A DNA stretch of 64,000 nt from Rhodocyclus purpureus (GTDB lineage Bacteria; Pseudomonadota; Gammaproteobacteria; Burkholderiales; Rhodocyclaceae). The notes under the pieces are model-generated. The model had not been told where the DNA came from. It searched no databases and worked only from the letters and a program-made list of their open reading frames with translations. Positions 35,792 to 45,198 of the stretch are shown here, one piece after another. The position numbers and the translations under genes are program-made. The first letter of the stretch is position 1, and every line of letters starts with the position of its first letter. The stretch covers positions 1 to 64,000 of the forward strand of contig NZ_NHRX01000030.1 in NCBI RefSeq assembly GCF_016653115.1. Direction: 5' to 3'.

Positions 35792-37264
35792 TCAGAATCT
35801 TCTATTACCCGCCAAGGAAAAACGTGTTACGACCCGCAAGAACATAGGCTCCTCGCTCAGTGGATGATTCAACCAAAGCAGCGAGAAGACCCAGACTGCA
35901 GCGCTAATACCCGACGCCAGCAGTATCTCTGAAAAATCGATCGGAACACCCCTTGAAAAACCGGAAAAATAAACATGCACCGAGACCGGAACCAAGGTCA
36001 CTACGGCGACTAAAAAGCTCGGCAACAATCCGGAAATGAAATCCAGGACATGAGCAGGGAAAACTCTCGCCAGCGCCCACGTAAACACCGGAAGCGCAAT
36101 CATGCTTGAAATCAGGTACGCGACTGCACAAGCCTCAACGGAACGATAAAAATATGCGGCAGCGGCTATCATGAAGAAGCGCAGCGGTTGCAGCACAACC
36201 TCCGCACGAGTGACAATATGAATCTTGCCCACGGCGATCAACAGCTGAGGAATCAGGGAGTTGACGGCGAACAGCGCACCTGCCAAGCAAAAAATAGGCA
36301 CCAGGGAGACAGCCTCGTCCCATTGCCCGCCAAACATGAACCTGACGACCTCTAGCGCATAGAGCGAGACGAGTCCGTAAAAAGGCCATGCAAATGCAGT
36401 CAGCAGCACTATAAATCGGGCATGCGTCAGCTCGGGTGCCAGTCCCTGTCGATGAAAATCGGCAAATGCCGGAAAGGCGACGTTACGCACGGCGCTCAAG
36501 ATGTCACGATGAAAAATATTCATGACTCCCTGGGCGCGACTGAAAATCGCGACCGAATGGAAGCCAAGCACCTTGCCAACGACAAGGTCATTCGCGTTCA
36601 TCGAGATGGCTGTCACCACATTGGCAAGCGAACTTTGCCCGCCGAAGTTGACGATCTTTCTCCATTCCGTAAGTGTCGGTCGGATCAATTCGCGATCCGG
36701 TCTCACTAACCACGCCCCCAATCCAGTGATGACATTCCCGAAGACTGCGCCAATCGCCATGCTGTTCGGTCCGCAGTCGAGGTGGGCGAGTCCGACGCTG
36801 ACCAAAAATCCGCCAAAAGCCGAGGCCAGATTCACGCTGACCAGGCGGTCGTAGGACATGTCTCGCCTCAGCAGTGCGAGCGAAATCGTGCAAAAAGGCA
36901 GCAAAATGAAGTTCAGAGAACTGATGCGTATGGTCTCGACCATCGCCGCTTCGCTATAGAAATCGGCGGCATAGGGAGCGAGCAACCAGACCAACAGAAA
37001 CAATACGATGCCGACGATCAGTGACACGCCGTATGCAGTATTTATGTGCGCTTCAGTCAGGTCGCTTTCCTGGATCAGGAAGTTGCCAACACCAAAGTCG
37101 CGCAGAACCTGGGCAACGGCCAAGACTGCCAGACTGACTGAGTAGATGCCGATTTCTTCCGGCTTGAGCAGGCGCGCAAGTATGACGCTGCTGCCGAGCG
37201 ATAGCGCAACGAGAGCCGACCTTTCGAGCAACGAAAGAAAGAAAGCGCTACGCAGGCTCACCAT
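35792..37264 (-). CDS. Oligosaccharide flippase (Wzx-like, MOP superfamily)
   Basis: A 490-residue polytopic membrane protein with about 12-14 hydrophobic segments. SLGSSVILARLLKPEEIGIYSVSLAV near the start (split here across helix 1-2) is the normal opening of polysaccharide flippases that move lipid-linked repeat units across the inner membrane. The start at 37264 has AAGG at good spacing; an ATG at 37279 would add five residues. It gives the accessory block its own flippase, so this block may build a polymer separate from the XrtA product. The segment is AT-richer than its flanks. Confidence 0.88.
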   Translation of the reverse strand: MVSLRSAFFLSLLERSALVALSLGSSVILARLLKPEEIGIYSVSLAVLAVAQVLRDFGVGNFLIQESDLTEAHINTAYGVSLIVGIVLFLLVWLLAPYAADFYSEAAMVETIRISSLNFILLPFCTISLALLRRDMSYDRLVSVNLASAFGGFLVSVGLAHLDCGPNSMAIGAVFGNVITGLGAWLVRPDRELIRPTLTEWRKIVNFGGQSSLANVVTAISMNANDLVVGKVLGFHSVAIFSRAQGVMNIFHRDILSAVRNVAFPAFADFHRQGLAPELTHARFIVLLTAFAWPFYGLVSLYALEVVRFMFGGQWDEAVSLVPIFCLAGALFAVNSLIPQLLIAVGKIHIVTRAEVVLQPLRFFMIAAAAYFYRSVEACAVAYLISSMIALPVFTWALARVFPAHVLDFISGLLPSFLVAVVTLVPVSVHVYFSGFSRGVPIDFSEILLASGISAAVWVFSLLWLNHPLSEEPMFLRVVTRFSLAGNRRF

Positions 37265-37357
37265 ACGGGCACCTTGCATGAACTGCTAATATTCCGCGAC
37301 GAAGAATGAAACATTAGGCTTCCCTGCGCGTGAACGGAGAAGATCTGCGCGCTTCTG

Positions 37358-38428
37358 TCAAGCAAGATGAGCGGGCAATTTCGCGGCTGCCACTTTTTTC
37401 CTCCTCATTGCGGCGGCGATGACTTTCAGGATTGGCCAGCGATAGCAGGTAATGTGATAGAGCGTACGCTTTTCCTCCGTCCAGCGCGTGTGCCACTCCA
37501 TGACACGACCATAGAATTCGATGGTTCTCACTTTCCCTTCGGCGTGCAACAGTTGGAGCATTTCCTGCATGAGCAGGAACGCCGGTGAATACGCATGAGC
37601 CCGCTCATCGTAGGCGGTCTTCAGGATGGTCATCGTCTTGCCGCGAACGAGACAAAGATTCGATGCCACGGCTTGGTCGTTTAGAAGATATTCATAGACC
37701 ACGGCTTCACCCTTGCCCGCGGCATCTTCCAGGAGTCTTTCGTAAAAGCGTCCCTGGGGGTTTTCCGGATGTACGGCCGTACCCGACAGAGCCTTCCAAC
37801 CCGAGACTTCCATGGCTCCGTAGCGTGCAATGGCGCTGCTCATGTCTTCCGCAGCGGTGATTTCCCTCGTCGTGACGACAATGCCCTCGGCGTCCAATTT
37901 CTTTTTCTGCTTGCGCAGGTTGTGGCGCAAATTCTTGCCGCGCGCATTCCAGTAAGCGTCGAAGTCACCGGCGATATCGATCCAGGCCGTCTCGATGTAG
38001 TCGGCGCTGAACGTCCGCGCCGTATCGGGCGTTCGTGCGACGAGGACGGGATCGAGCTGGGTCAGCGAGAAGACCAGCTTGAGATCCGGGCCGCTCATCA
38101 CCAGGCCGTCGAGCAAGACTTCCGGGCAGGTCTCCTTGGCGACGACCATGGCGCCCAAGGGCAGTTGCGAAGGCTGAAACGTCTGCCAGCGGAATCTCCC
38201 GACGGGTCTGGCGATCAACATCGCCAGGGCGCGCTGGTCAAGACGCCCCACGAACAGACGTTCGCAACCATCGCCGAAGGTCACGAGCGCGTTGCGCATC
38301 ACCGCCACGTCCAGGAACGGCAGGTTGCTTCCGCTCGCGTTCAAGCGATTCCACTCGCTCTGCAGGTCGCGATCTTCTTCCAGCTTTGCGGCGGGAAAAT
38401 GCTCCCAGACCAGGCTGCCGTTGTTCAT
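37358..38428 (-). CDS. FemAB/GNAT-like acyltransferase (CelD/BcsL type)
   Basis: A 356-residue soluble protein with the double-GNAT layout seen in FemAB and CelD/BcsL-type proteins. The central WIDIAGDFDAYWNARGKNLRH is the usual conserved block (about 154-174), and the C-terminal TIEFYGRVMEWHTRWTEEKR carries the second. The acceptor is unknown; an amino sugar of the surface polysaccharide is plausible. It is the first gene of the minus-strand block, 93 bases before the flippase, and faces the TPR gene across a 366-base divergent region. Confidence 0.75.
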   Translation of the reverse strand: MNNGSLVWEHFPAAKLEEDRDLQSEWNRLNASGSNLPFLDVAVMRNALVTFGDGCERLFVGRLDQRALAMLIARPVGRFRWQTFQPSQLPLGAMVVAKETCPEVLLDGLVMSGPDLKLVFSLTQLDPVLVARTPDTARTFSADYIETAWIDIAGDFDAYWNARGKNLRHNLRKQKKKLDAEGIVVTTREITAAEDMSSAIARYGAMEVSGWKALSGTAVHPENPQGRFYERLLEDAAGKGEAVVYEYLLNDQAVASNLCLVRGKTMTILKTAYDERAHAYSPAFLLMQEMLQLLHAEGKVRTIEFYGRVMEWHTRWTEEKRTLYHITCYRWPILKVIAAAMRRKKVAAAKLPAHLA

Positions 38429-38794
38429 GGCCTCACCCCAGGTGACGATCGCTATCTCTCAGGTCTGCCGCCAGCCCTTTTCCCGAACTCGACAGCCCCG
38501 AACAACCCATGCCGTTCGCCGGGCGGAGCGCGCGCCCAACGCAAAAAAGCACTGCTGCATATGCTAATCGCAAACTGCATTGTAGTCTAATGCTCAGGCG
38601 GAGGCCGCCTCAAATCCCGTGCGCGCTGACTCCGTTCCTGCCCATCCGTGGGCAGCAGCGCCGCAAAAATTCTTTTGACATCGGTAGCGCGACATGCTAA
38701 ACGGAATATGATGTTTGGTTCACGCATGATCAACCCTCCGCGCCGGCAACTTCTGGCAGCGCGACGGGTGATCAAGGCAACCGGGAGTCCGACG
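38429..38794. promoter_or_regulatory. Divergent intergenic region between two accessory blocks
   Basis: A 366-base region between the minus-strand FemAB-like gene and the plus-strand TPR gene; it should hold promoters for both blocks. A perfect TTGACA lies at 38675-38680, with only a weak -10 (TAAACG) 17 bases downstream. No gene was supported in it; in-frame upstream ATGs of the TPR gene lie here but would remove its signal peptide from the N-terminus. Confidence 0.5.
38675..38703 (+). promoter_or_regulatory. Possible sigma-70 promoter for the TPR-gene block
   Basis: TTGACA matches the -35 consensus exactly; 17 bases later TAAACG matches the -10 consensus at only about three positions. It lies about 90 bases before the TPR gene start, on the right strand. 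The weak -10 keeps this tentative. Confidence 0.3.
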
Positions 38795-39520
38795 ATGCTT
38801 CGTTTCTTGTTGTCCGTCTTGCTGACGTCAGGGCTCCCGGCCGTGACCTTCGCTCAAGTCGCCTATCAAGACGCCTATCAAGAGTGCGGCAGCTTGGCGA
38901 ATCACTACGGGCCTAAGGACTACAGGACGGAAGGCCAAGCCGGCCGGGTGCTGGTCGAAAGTGCGCACTTCACGCCCAAGGTCGAGAGCCTGCGCGGTGG
39001 CCACTCGTCGATCACGCCGGGAGGCGACCTGAATTACCTGCTGCGGGTCTTCCCAAACCATCCCAGAGGCTTGATGGCGATGATGAAGCTGGCGCAGAAG
39101 GAAAAGGTGGATCGTCCGCTTGGGTCCGATTACACCGTGGCCTGCTGGTTCGAGCGGGGGGAGCGATTCCGCCCCGACGACGCCAACGTCAAGATATTGC
39201 ACGGTTTTTATCTGTTGAGCAGAGGCAGGGCGCAGCAAGCGGTGGCCAAGCTGGAGTCGGCTCTGCAACTTGCTGGGGAGAACGCAGGCCTTCACTACAA
39301 CATTGGCCTGGCATATTTCCAGATGGGTGACTACGAGCGAGCCCTGCAGTCTGCCCATCGCGCCTATGAACTTCGCTTCGAACTGCCAGGCTTGCGCAAC
39401 AAGTTGATGCGGGTGGGCAAATGGCGGGATCTGCCTGCTCCGGCGATCGCAGAGGCTGCCACCACGGAGGGGACGGGTCCGCCGTCTTCGGTGCCGTCCG
39501 TGGCCACCCGGACGGAGTAG
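38795..39520 (+). CDS. Secreted tetratricopeptide-repeat protein
   Basis: A 241-residue protein. The ATG at 38795 has GGGAG seven bases upstream and starts a clean signal peptide (MLRFLLSVLLTSGLPAVTFA), so longer upstream starts were rejected. The mature part has at least two TPR units, ILHGFYLLSRGRAQQAVAKL and LHYNIGLAYFQMGDYERALQ, at about residues 140-205, and ends in a Thr/Pro-rich tail. Its partner is unknown; periplasmic TPR proteins often scaffold polysaccharide secretion. It is the first of four tightly packed plus-strand genes (gaps of 4 and 5 bases, then an overlap). Confidence 0.72.
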   Translation: MLRFLLSVLLTSGLPAVTFAQVAYQDAYQECGSLANHYGPKDYRTEGQAGRVLVESAHFTPKVESLRGGHSSITPGGDLNYLLRVFPNHPRGLMAMMKLAQKEKVDRPLGSDYTVACWFERGERFRPDDANVKILHGFYLLSRGRAQQAVAKLESALQLAGENAGLHYNIGLAYFQMGDYERALQSAHRAYELRFELPGLRNKLMRVGKWRDLPAPAIAEAATTEGTGPPSSVPSVATRTE

Positions 39521-39524
39521 CGCC

Positions 39525-40715
39525 ATGGCCCTGAAGGCTGGCCGACAGAAGCCCGAAGTTCATCCGGTGGCCTCGCTGCACGACATCTTCCGGCCACGCC
39601 GACTGAAATCGGCGCGGGCGCTGCTGGAGACTCCAGGCCTTGAACTCACCTACAATGGCCGAGGCGCCTTGCTGCGGGCCTGCCAGGAAATTGCGCTCTC
39701 GGGACGACGCAAGATCCTGATGCCCGCCTTTCACTGTCCTTCCGGCGTCACGCCAGCTCTGTTCGCCGGGCTTGAGCCCGTCTTCTATCGTATCCGGCGC
39801 GACCTCTCCATCGACCATGCCGACTTGAACACCAAAGCGGATCAGGAAACCGGCGGCGTGCTGGTGATCCACTTCTTTGGCATGAAGGTTGACCTCGCAC
39901 CTCTGCAAGGGCTGCGCGAACGCGGCATCCGGCTGATCGAAGACTGGTCGCATTCATTTCTGCAAGGCTCGCCCCCTGCCCTCGTCGAGATCGAGGGGGA
40001 CTACGGGATCTTCAGTTTCTGGAAACTGATCCCTTCCTCGGTTGGCGGCGGCTTGTGGCGAAGGGCCCCGGCGATGGTGCCTGGCGCCCAAGCCCCCTTG
40101 CCGCCGCTCGACGAACGAATCGTTCTCCTGAAACGGATGCTCGAGGAATCGCTCGCACGCTCCGATCACTCCTGGGCATGGATGGTCTTCCAGAAACTGG
40201 AACGGCTGCGCCTGGCCATGAAGCCGCGCCGTACGGAAGCGCAGACCGGCGCAGCGAACGGGATGCGCGGCGAGGACCATTACCCTTTCGACGCGCGTCT
40301 GGCTGCTTGCACCATGCCGCCCCTCGCCCGACAAATCATCGAGTGCGCCGACCTTGCCGCTATCGCGCGGCTCCGCCGGGCCAACTACGGGCGCTATGCG
40401 GAACAACTGAGCGAGTGCCCGGAACTGACCTGCCTATTCCCTGTTCTGCCCGAGACAGCTTGCCCATGGGTCTTTCCCTTGCTGTTGCCCCGACGCGACG
40501 ATATCGACCATCACTGGCTGGATTCCGGAGTCGCCTTGCACACCTTCGGCTTGCACCTTCATTCGGCCCTTTTTTCCTCCGGCGACGCACGAACGATCAG
40601 CGACGCAGTCTTTCTTTCCCGGCATGTCCTGTGCCTGTCCGTGCATCAGAACATCACGCGACAGGATATCGACCGTTCGCTCGCAGTCATCGCGCATAGC
40701 CTGGACATTCCCTGA
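39525..40715 (+). CDS. DegT-like PLP-fold protein, putative sugar aminotransferase
   Basis: A 396-residue protein with the fold type I PLP layout of the DegT/DnrJ/EryC1/StrS family. RKILMPAFHCPSGVTPALF matches the opening loop, GGVLVIHFFGMKVDL the central strand, RLIEDWSHSF the PLP-binding Asp region, and FSFWKLIPSSVGGG the region of the Schiff-base Lys. The Lys is placed two residues earlier than in the classic FSFxxxK motif, as in a divergent branch of the family. It might make an amino sugar for the polymer or catalyse another reaction. It starts four bases after the TPR gene. Confidence 0.7.
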   Translation: MALKAGRQKPEVHPVASLHDIFRPRRLKSARALLETPGLELTYNGRGALLRACQEIALSGRRKILMPAFHCPSGVTPALFAGLEPVFYRIRRDLSIDHADLNTKADQETGGVLVIHFFGMKVDLAPLQGLRERGIRLIEDWSHSFLQGSPPALVEIEGDYGIFSFWKLIPSSVGGGLWRRAPAMVPGAQAPLPPLDERIVLLKRMLEESLARSDHSWAWMVFQKLERLRLAMKPRRTEAQTGAANGMRGEDHYPFDARLAACTMPPLARQIIECADLAAIARLRRANYGRYAEQLSECPELTCLFPVLPETACPWVFPLLLPRRDDIDHHWLDSGVALHTFGLHLHSALFSSGDARTISDAVFLSRHVLCLSVHQNITRQDIDRSLAVIAHSLDIP

Positions 40716-40720
40716 AAAGC

Positions 40721-41875
40721 ATGCACCGAGAAATCGAGATCCTCGACCAGCGGCGATCTTACGCACCCCTGCGGGAATACTGGAATGCGCTTGCCGTGGA
40801 GGACCCCGACAACCTGCGAGGAGACGACGCCACTGCGAGCTTCGAATGGTTCGAGGCGATCCTCGAAGCCTTTCCCGAGGCAGACGAATCGCGGGTCATC
40901 GTCGCCTGGGAGAACTCGCGCATCATCGGAATACTGCCGCTCCTGATCGACCGGAACAGTCGACTTGGGCCGCGTTTGATACTGCCCACCGAAACATACG
41001 GGGGGCGCAGTGGACCGTTGCTCCAAGAACCCGGATCTCGTCGGATCTTAGGTGATCTGCTTGGTGGCCTCGACCTGGCCTGTCCCGGCTGGGTGAGCCT
41101 GGCCATGACGCTGGTGACAGGTAGCAGGGCCAGCCTCGCCGCGATGGACGCGATCGCGAAGGGGGGATACCGCGCCCTTGTCGGGGAAGCACGGGAATCG
41201 CTGTTCTTCCCCTTGGAAAGCGACGAGAAAAGAGGATGGTCCGGAGTCGCCAAAGATGTTCGTCAGCGAATTCGGCAGACCGAGCGCAAGTTGGCGGAAG
41301 AGGAAAATGCGTGCCTGCTCGACCTGCGCTACTCGCGAGCAGAAGACAGCGATGCGTTGCTCGATTCGATTCTCGAGATAGAACGACACTCATGGAAACA
41401 CCGGGCCGGATCGGCCATCACGAACCATCCACGACAGCAAAATTTCTATCGGGCATTGCTGCCCAGGGCGATCCGCAGTGGCATGCTTGCCGGCCATTTG
41501 TTGCTGGTTGCGGGCCGTCCCGTCGCCTACCTCCTCGGACTATCACGTAGCGGTGTTTTCGTCGACCTGAAAAACAGCTACGTGGATGACTTCGACCACC
41601 TGTCGATCTCCCATTTCGTCCGCTATCGATCGATTTTATCGCTGGCACGCTCGGGAAATTCACGTTTTGATTTCATGGGCTTGATCGAACCACACAAAAG
41701 GCGCTACTCGGCAGCTAACAGGACCTACGCACGACAGCCATGGACAATCTACAACCGCACCAGCAAAGGATTGGCCGTGCACGCTTTATGGCAACTCAGG
41801 AACCGGATCAGGCACCTCCAAGAATACGCCCGGCGAGGAACAATCCATGAAAATAAGTGTAGTGGAGACGATTGA
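40721..41875 (+). CDS. FemAB/GNAT-like acyltransferase
   Basis: A 384-residue protein with the FemAB/CelD-type double GNAT layout: an early variable domain, then VAKDVRQRIRQTERKLAEEE, the block LEIERHSWKHRAGSAITNHP (about 215-235) and the terminal FDFMGLIEPHKRRYSAAN. The shared SWKxxAGxxIT pattern links it to the gene that follows. It starts five bases after the DegT-like gene and overlaps the next gene by 29 bases, implying coupled translation. Substrate unknown. Confidence 0.75.
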   Translation: MHREIEILDQRRSYAPLREYWNALAVEDPDNLRGDDATASFEWFEAILEAFPEADESRVIVAWENSRIIGILPLLIDRNSRLGPRLILPTETYGGRSGPLLQEPGSRRILGDLLGGLDLACPGWVSLAMTLVTGSRASLAAMDAIAKGGYRALVGEARESLFFPLESDEKRGWSGVAKDVRQRIRQTERKLAEEENACLLDLRYSRAEDSDALLDSILEIERHSWKHRAGSAITNHPRQQNFYRALLPRAIRSGMLAGHLLLVAGRPVAYLLGLSRSGVFVDLKNSYVDDFDHLSISHFVRYRSILSLARSGNSRFDFMGLIEPHKRRYSAANRTYARQPWTIYNRTSKGLAVHALWQLRNRIRHLQEYARRGTIHENKCSGDD

Positions 41876-42950
41876 CGAATGCCGCAGGCTGGCCCAGGAC
41901 TGGCCGGACCTGCTGCGCCCCTTGGCCACCGAGGCCAACGGCATCGGCATCTCCGGAACAATCGAATGGACGCTCTCCCTCTGGGAAAACCACCTTCAGT
42001 CGGTGCCGCAAAAAGTCTTCGTAGTGCATGATGAGCAAAGGACACGCGGCATCATCCCTTGCCATGTCAGGATCGTGCGCAGCCGCGGCTTGCACCAGAG
42101 GATCCTCGAGCCGATCACCGAGATATTTTCGGGACGCAGCGGTCTCCTTCTTGACGCCGATCGAGCCAGCGCACATCTGGAAGCCCTCTTCGAGTTCATC
42201 TTTTCGCAGCATCGGGAGTGGGACAAATTCCATGTAACATTGGTCGATGGCAGCATCTCTCAAAAAATTTTCCAGGAGACTTGCCGCAACAAAGGACACG
42301 CACTTCACATATATGGAAAAAGCAAATCGCCCTATATCGAACTTCCGGAATGCAAGGAGCTGTATTTCTCCGGATTATCAAAGAACTTTCGCGACAACCT
42401 GAAAAAATCCGAGAACCGGCTCATCAAATCAGGAGGATTCGACATCCGCTTCTATGAGCAACCGGCAGAGGTCGAGGATTTCATCACACACATCTTGAGC
42501 ATAGATCGACGCTCATGGAAAGAGAAGGCTGGAACATCGATCACGACCAACCCGCGACAGGAAGGCTTTTATCGTCGTTTCCTTGCCAGGGCGGCAGCGA
42601 ACGGGTGGTTTCTGGGAAGCATCCTTTCGCGGGACGGAACACCGATCTCCTACGCCATGGGCTTCGTCTTTGAAAAAATATACTACAACGAAAAAGCCAG
42701 TTATGACGAATCCCTGCACTCGATCGGCGCCGGATCCTACATTTACAAACCGCTGATCGAGGAACTTTACAGGCGTGGTGTGGGGACCTTCGACTTCATG
42801 GGGAATTGTGAGGAATACAAGATGCGATGGACCGAACGCACCTACTCGACAACTTCCTATTTCCTCTACAACCGCCATGTGCGTGGCCGACTGTTGCGGC
42901 TCATGGACGAGGGAGGAAGCTTTTTACGAAACAAATGGCAGACTCGATAA
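41847..42950 (+). CDS. FemAB/GNAT-like acyltransferase
   Basis: A 367-residue paralogue of the preceding gene: LSIDRRSWKEKAGTSITTNP and FDFMGNCEEYKMRWTERTY occupy the same places as their counterparts there. It begins inside the end of that gene, with a 29-base overlap. It likely acts on the same or a related polymer, with divergent specificity. It is the last gene of the plus-strand accessory block and is followed 66 bases later by the convergent acyltransferase 3 gene. Confidence 0.78.
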   Translation: MKISVVETIDECRRLAQDWPDLLRPLATEANGIGISGTIEWTLSLWENHLQSVPQKVFVVHDEQRTRGIIPCHVRIVRSRGLHQRILEPITEIFSGRSGLLLDADRASAHLEALFEFIFSQHREWDKFHVTLVDGSISQKIFQETCRNKGHALHIYGKSKSPYIELPECKELYFSGLSKNFRDNLKKSENRLIKSGGFDIRFYEQPAEVEDFITHILSIDRRSWKEKAGTSITTNPRQEGFYRRFLARAAANGWFLGSILSRDGTPISYAMGFVFEKIYYNEKASYDESLHSIGAGSYIYKPLIEELYRRGVGTFDFMGNCEEYKMRWTERTYSTTSYFLYNRHVRGRLLRLMDEGGSFLRNKWQTR

Positions 42951-43016
42951 ATCCTCCCCGCCCGTGAACTCGTCCCCGGCCTGAAAACCCAACACCTCAC
43001 GGAATTCGGCAAGCGT

Positions 43017-44129
43017 CTATACGACGAACCGGCGGCGACGCTCGGCCACCTCCCTTCCGATCGTTTGGCAGGGAAGCTCCACCAGCTTGTAGAAAAAGCG
43101 AGCTGCGAAGAAAGTACAAGCCAACATCAGCAAGAACATCCCCATTGGACCGAAACTTGCAGCGGCCAATTTTCCGACTGGCGCAACCGAGAAAATCGAC
43201 TTCACGATCGGGTGCAGGAGATAAATGCTGTAAGAAAGCTCCCCAAGATAAACGGCAATCCGGAGGTATTGCTTCGTCGTAGCGGTGCGATCGATCGCTG
43301 ACTGAGCGATCAGTGTGCCGATCACGATACAGAGTGCCAGGAGGCCTGCGTTAGTCCACCCATTCCCGTCGCGATAGTGAAACATCAGCGTCAGCAGGGC
43401 TGACACGAGCACCACCAGCAAAGGGACGAAAGGTTCGCGTGCAAGCCAGGCGAGCAATTTTCGCTGGTAGGCCCACGCGAGTCCAACGCCGACAACGAAT
43501 TCCGTCAACAGCGGGTTACCCAACAAGCTGAAAATCTGGACGGGAAGGAACTGTCGTGAGGGGAGCACGGCAGCCTCTTCGGCGTTCAGGGTATAGGTCC
43601 CGGTCAACGTCTGAATGGCCGCGACCATACCAACAATCAGCATGCCCGCCACCAGGCCACGATGAGCCCTCCCGGTTTCCGACGCCATCGCTGCGGCAAA
43701 CAAGGTGTAAAAGATGAGCTCGTAAGTCAAGGTCCAGGCGACGATCAGGAAGTTGTATCCGTACCCGGGCGGGTGGCTGTTCTGCAGTGGGATGAACAGC
43801 ACACTGAGGATCAGGTTTTCGAGGAGCGGTGGTTTAATACACAGCAGGAGGGCCATGGCCACCCACGCAGGCACAACGACGCGAAAGAATCGCCGAGTCA
43901 GGAAGCTGATCACATCACGATCGTGCCCGTTTTCCGTTGACACATAAATGACGAAGCCGGAGATCAGGAAGAAGATATCCACGCCGATGTAGCCATGGGC
44001 AAAAAACTCCGCAAACCACGGCCACTCGTCAAGCAATATGTCTTGAAAATGGAGGAGCACGACGAGCAAGGCCGCAATGCCCCTGAGCACCTGAAGAAGC
44101 TCCAGTTTTCCAGAGATCATCGCCGTCAC
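43017..44129 (-). CDS. Acyltransferase 3 family membrane O-acyltransferase
   Basis: A 370-residue polytopic membrane protein of the acyltransferase 3 (OafA/NodX) family. It has LQVLRGIAALLVVLLHFQDI with the conserved Arg and catalytic His near residue 28, FAHGYIGVDIFFLISGFVIY, and the late LGELSYSIYLLHPIV. Unlike the remnant at 31465 it has no SGNH domain. The start is taken as GTG at 44129, because GGAGG lies seven bases upstream; ATG at 44120 is the alternative. It probably O-acetylates the polysaccharide and closes a four-gene minus-strand unit. Confidence 0.9.
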   Translation of the reverse strand: MTAMISGKLELLQVLRGIAALLVVLLHFQDILLDEWPWFAEFFAHGYIGVDIFFLISGFVIYVSTENGHDRDVISFLTRRFFRVVVPAWVAMALLLCIKPPLLENLILSVLFIPLQNSHPPGYGYNFLIVAWTLTYELIFYTLFAAAMASETGRAHRGLVAGMLIVGMVAAIQTLTGTYTLNAEEAAVLPSRQFLPVQIFSLLGNPLLTEFVVGVGLAWAYQRKLLAWLAREPFVPLLVVLVSALLTLMFHYRDGNGWTNAGLLALCIVIGTLIAQSAIDRTATTKQYLRIAVYLGELSYSIYLLHPIVKSIFSVAPVGKLAAASFGPMGMFLLMLACTFFAARFFYKLVELPCQTIGREVAERRRRFVV

Positions 44130-44183
44130 CCGCGTTCCTCCCCTCCGGCAGCCATGCTGGCGCCCCCCATTACCGCGCAGCGC

Positions 44184-45197
44184 TCACCTTGGTGCTGAAA
44201 GCGTCTGTGCAATCGCCTGAGCCACCATCCGCACCGCCCGCGGATTCCAGTGGTGGTCATATGGGCCCACCTCGAGCTTCAAGCCAGAACTGGCAAGGTC
44301 CTCCCTGAAAGACGGAGCGGTTTCTATTTCAACCGCGCCGTGCTCCTCCGCCACCGTTCTTAACTCCTGCAGACAGGCAGACTCTTCATTCTTGGCGAAC
44401 AGGTCTTCCCGCGGAGGATCGATCACATAATAGATCCGTGCATCTCCGATCTGCGACAGCTGCGCAAAGAACGCGAGCACGGCGACTCTGCACGCATCCG
44501 CGCTCATGCCTGGCGTGGCGATTCGGGCTGGTGGCGGCCCCTTCTTCTCGCCGAGCGAGCGCCAAGCTTGCGCGGGATTGAACTTGAGCTGTGAAAAAAT
44601 ATATTGTGCGAGCGCCGACTCCCTGGCGAAACGCTTGAAAAGGGACGGCGCGGGCTGCAACTGGGTACGCAAGTGCAGGGAAGCCGCATCGATACAGAGG
44701 GCATGAACATTGCCCGAACCGCAGAAGGCTTGCTCGACATCGCTGCGCTCGAGAACGAACACAAACGTGTTAATGCCGAAGCGGCTTGCCGCGAAAAGCG
44801 CTCTCTCGGCGTAGTCGAGGAGGCTGGAACCGGGACCTCCCAGCGCGAACACGGGCCTGTCCGCAAGCAGCGACTCGAGTTGCGCCGCCAGCGTGCGGTC
44901 GCGCGGCAGCATGTTGGCCTCGACGAAGCTGTCACCGACGAGTGCGATAGCTTGCGGATCGTTCGAGAAATCCCGCTCGGAGAGGAAACCGAAGTTGTTC
45001 GCACACTGCCTTTGCGGGTTCTTGAGGTCCCAGCCTGTCGAGACGGTGAAACAGTGTCCTGGCGGATAGGTCAAGATGCGTGGAGCGAGGTAGTAATCGC
45101 TCCGCGTCGCTGTCGATACCGGCAACAGGCGCAAGCCGGCCTCGATGAAGAGAAGCATCAGGACAGCGCCGGAAATGCAGAGAAGGAGGGACTTCAT
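44184..45197 (-). CDS. SGNH-like hydrolase/transferase paired with MBOAT
   Basis: A 337-residue protein with an N-terminal membrane anchor or signal (about residues 2-22). AIALVGDSFVEANML (about 88-102) is the GDSx nucleophile block of SGNH enzymes, and the end YDHHWNPRAVRMVAQAIA has the Asp-x-x-His pair. Such proteins (AlgJ/AlgX- and DltD-like) work with an MBOAT partner to move acyl groups onto periplasmic polysaccharide. The start at 45197 is one base after the MBOAT stop; a 46-codon upstream extension into the MBOAT gene is rejected. Confidence 0.82.
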   Translation of the reverse strand: MKSLLLCISGAVLMLLFIEAGLRLLPVSTATRSDYYLAPRILTYPPGHCFTVSTGWDLKNPQRQCANNFGFLSERDFSNDPQAIALVGDSFVEANMLPRDRTLAAQLESLLADRPVFALGGPGSSLLDYAERALFAASRFGINTFVFVLERSDVEQAFCGSGNVHALCIDAASLHLRTQLQPAPSLFKRFARESALAQYIFSQLKFNPAQAWRSLGEKKGPPPARIATPGMSADACRVAVLAFFAQLSQIGDARIYYVIDPPREDLFAKNEESACLQELRTVAEEHGAVEIETAPSFREDLASSGLKLEVGPYDHHWNPRAVRMVAQAIAQTLSAPR

Positions 45198-45198
45198 G

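Noticed and set aside
35565-35867. A possible 100-residue plus-strand gene in the AT-rich spacer
   Set aside because: It runs into the 3' end of the flippase on the opposite strand and has no ribosome binding site or recognisable feature.
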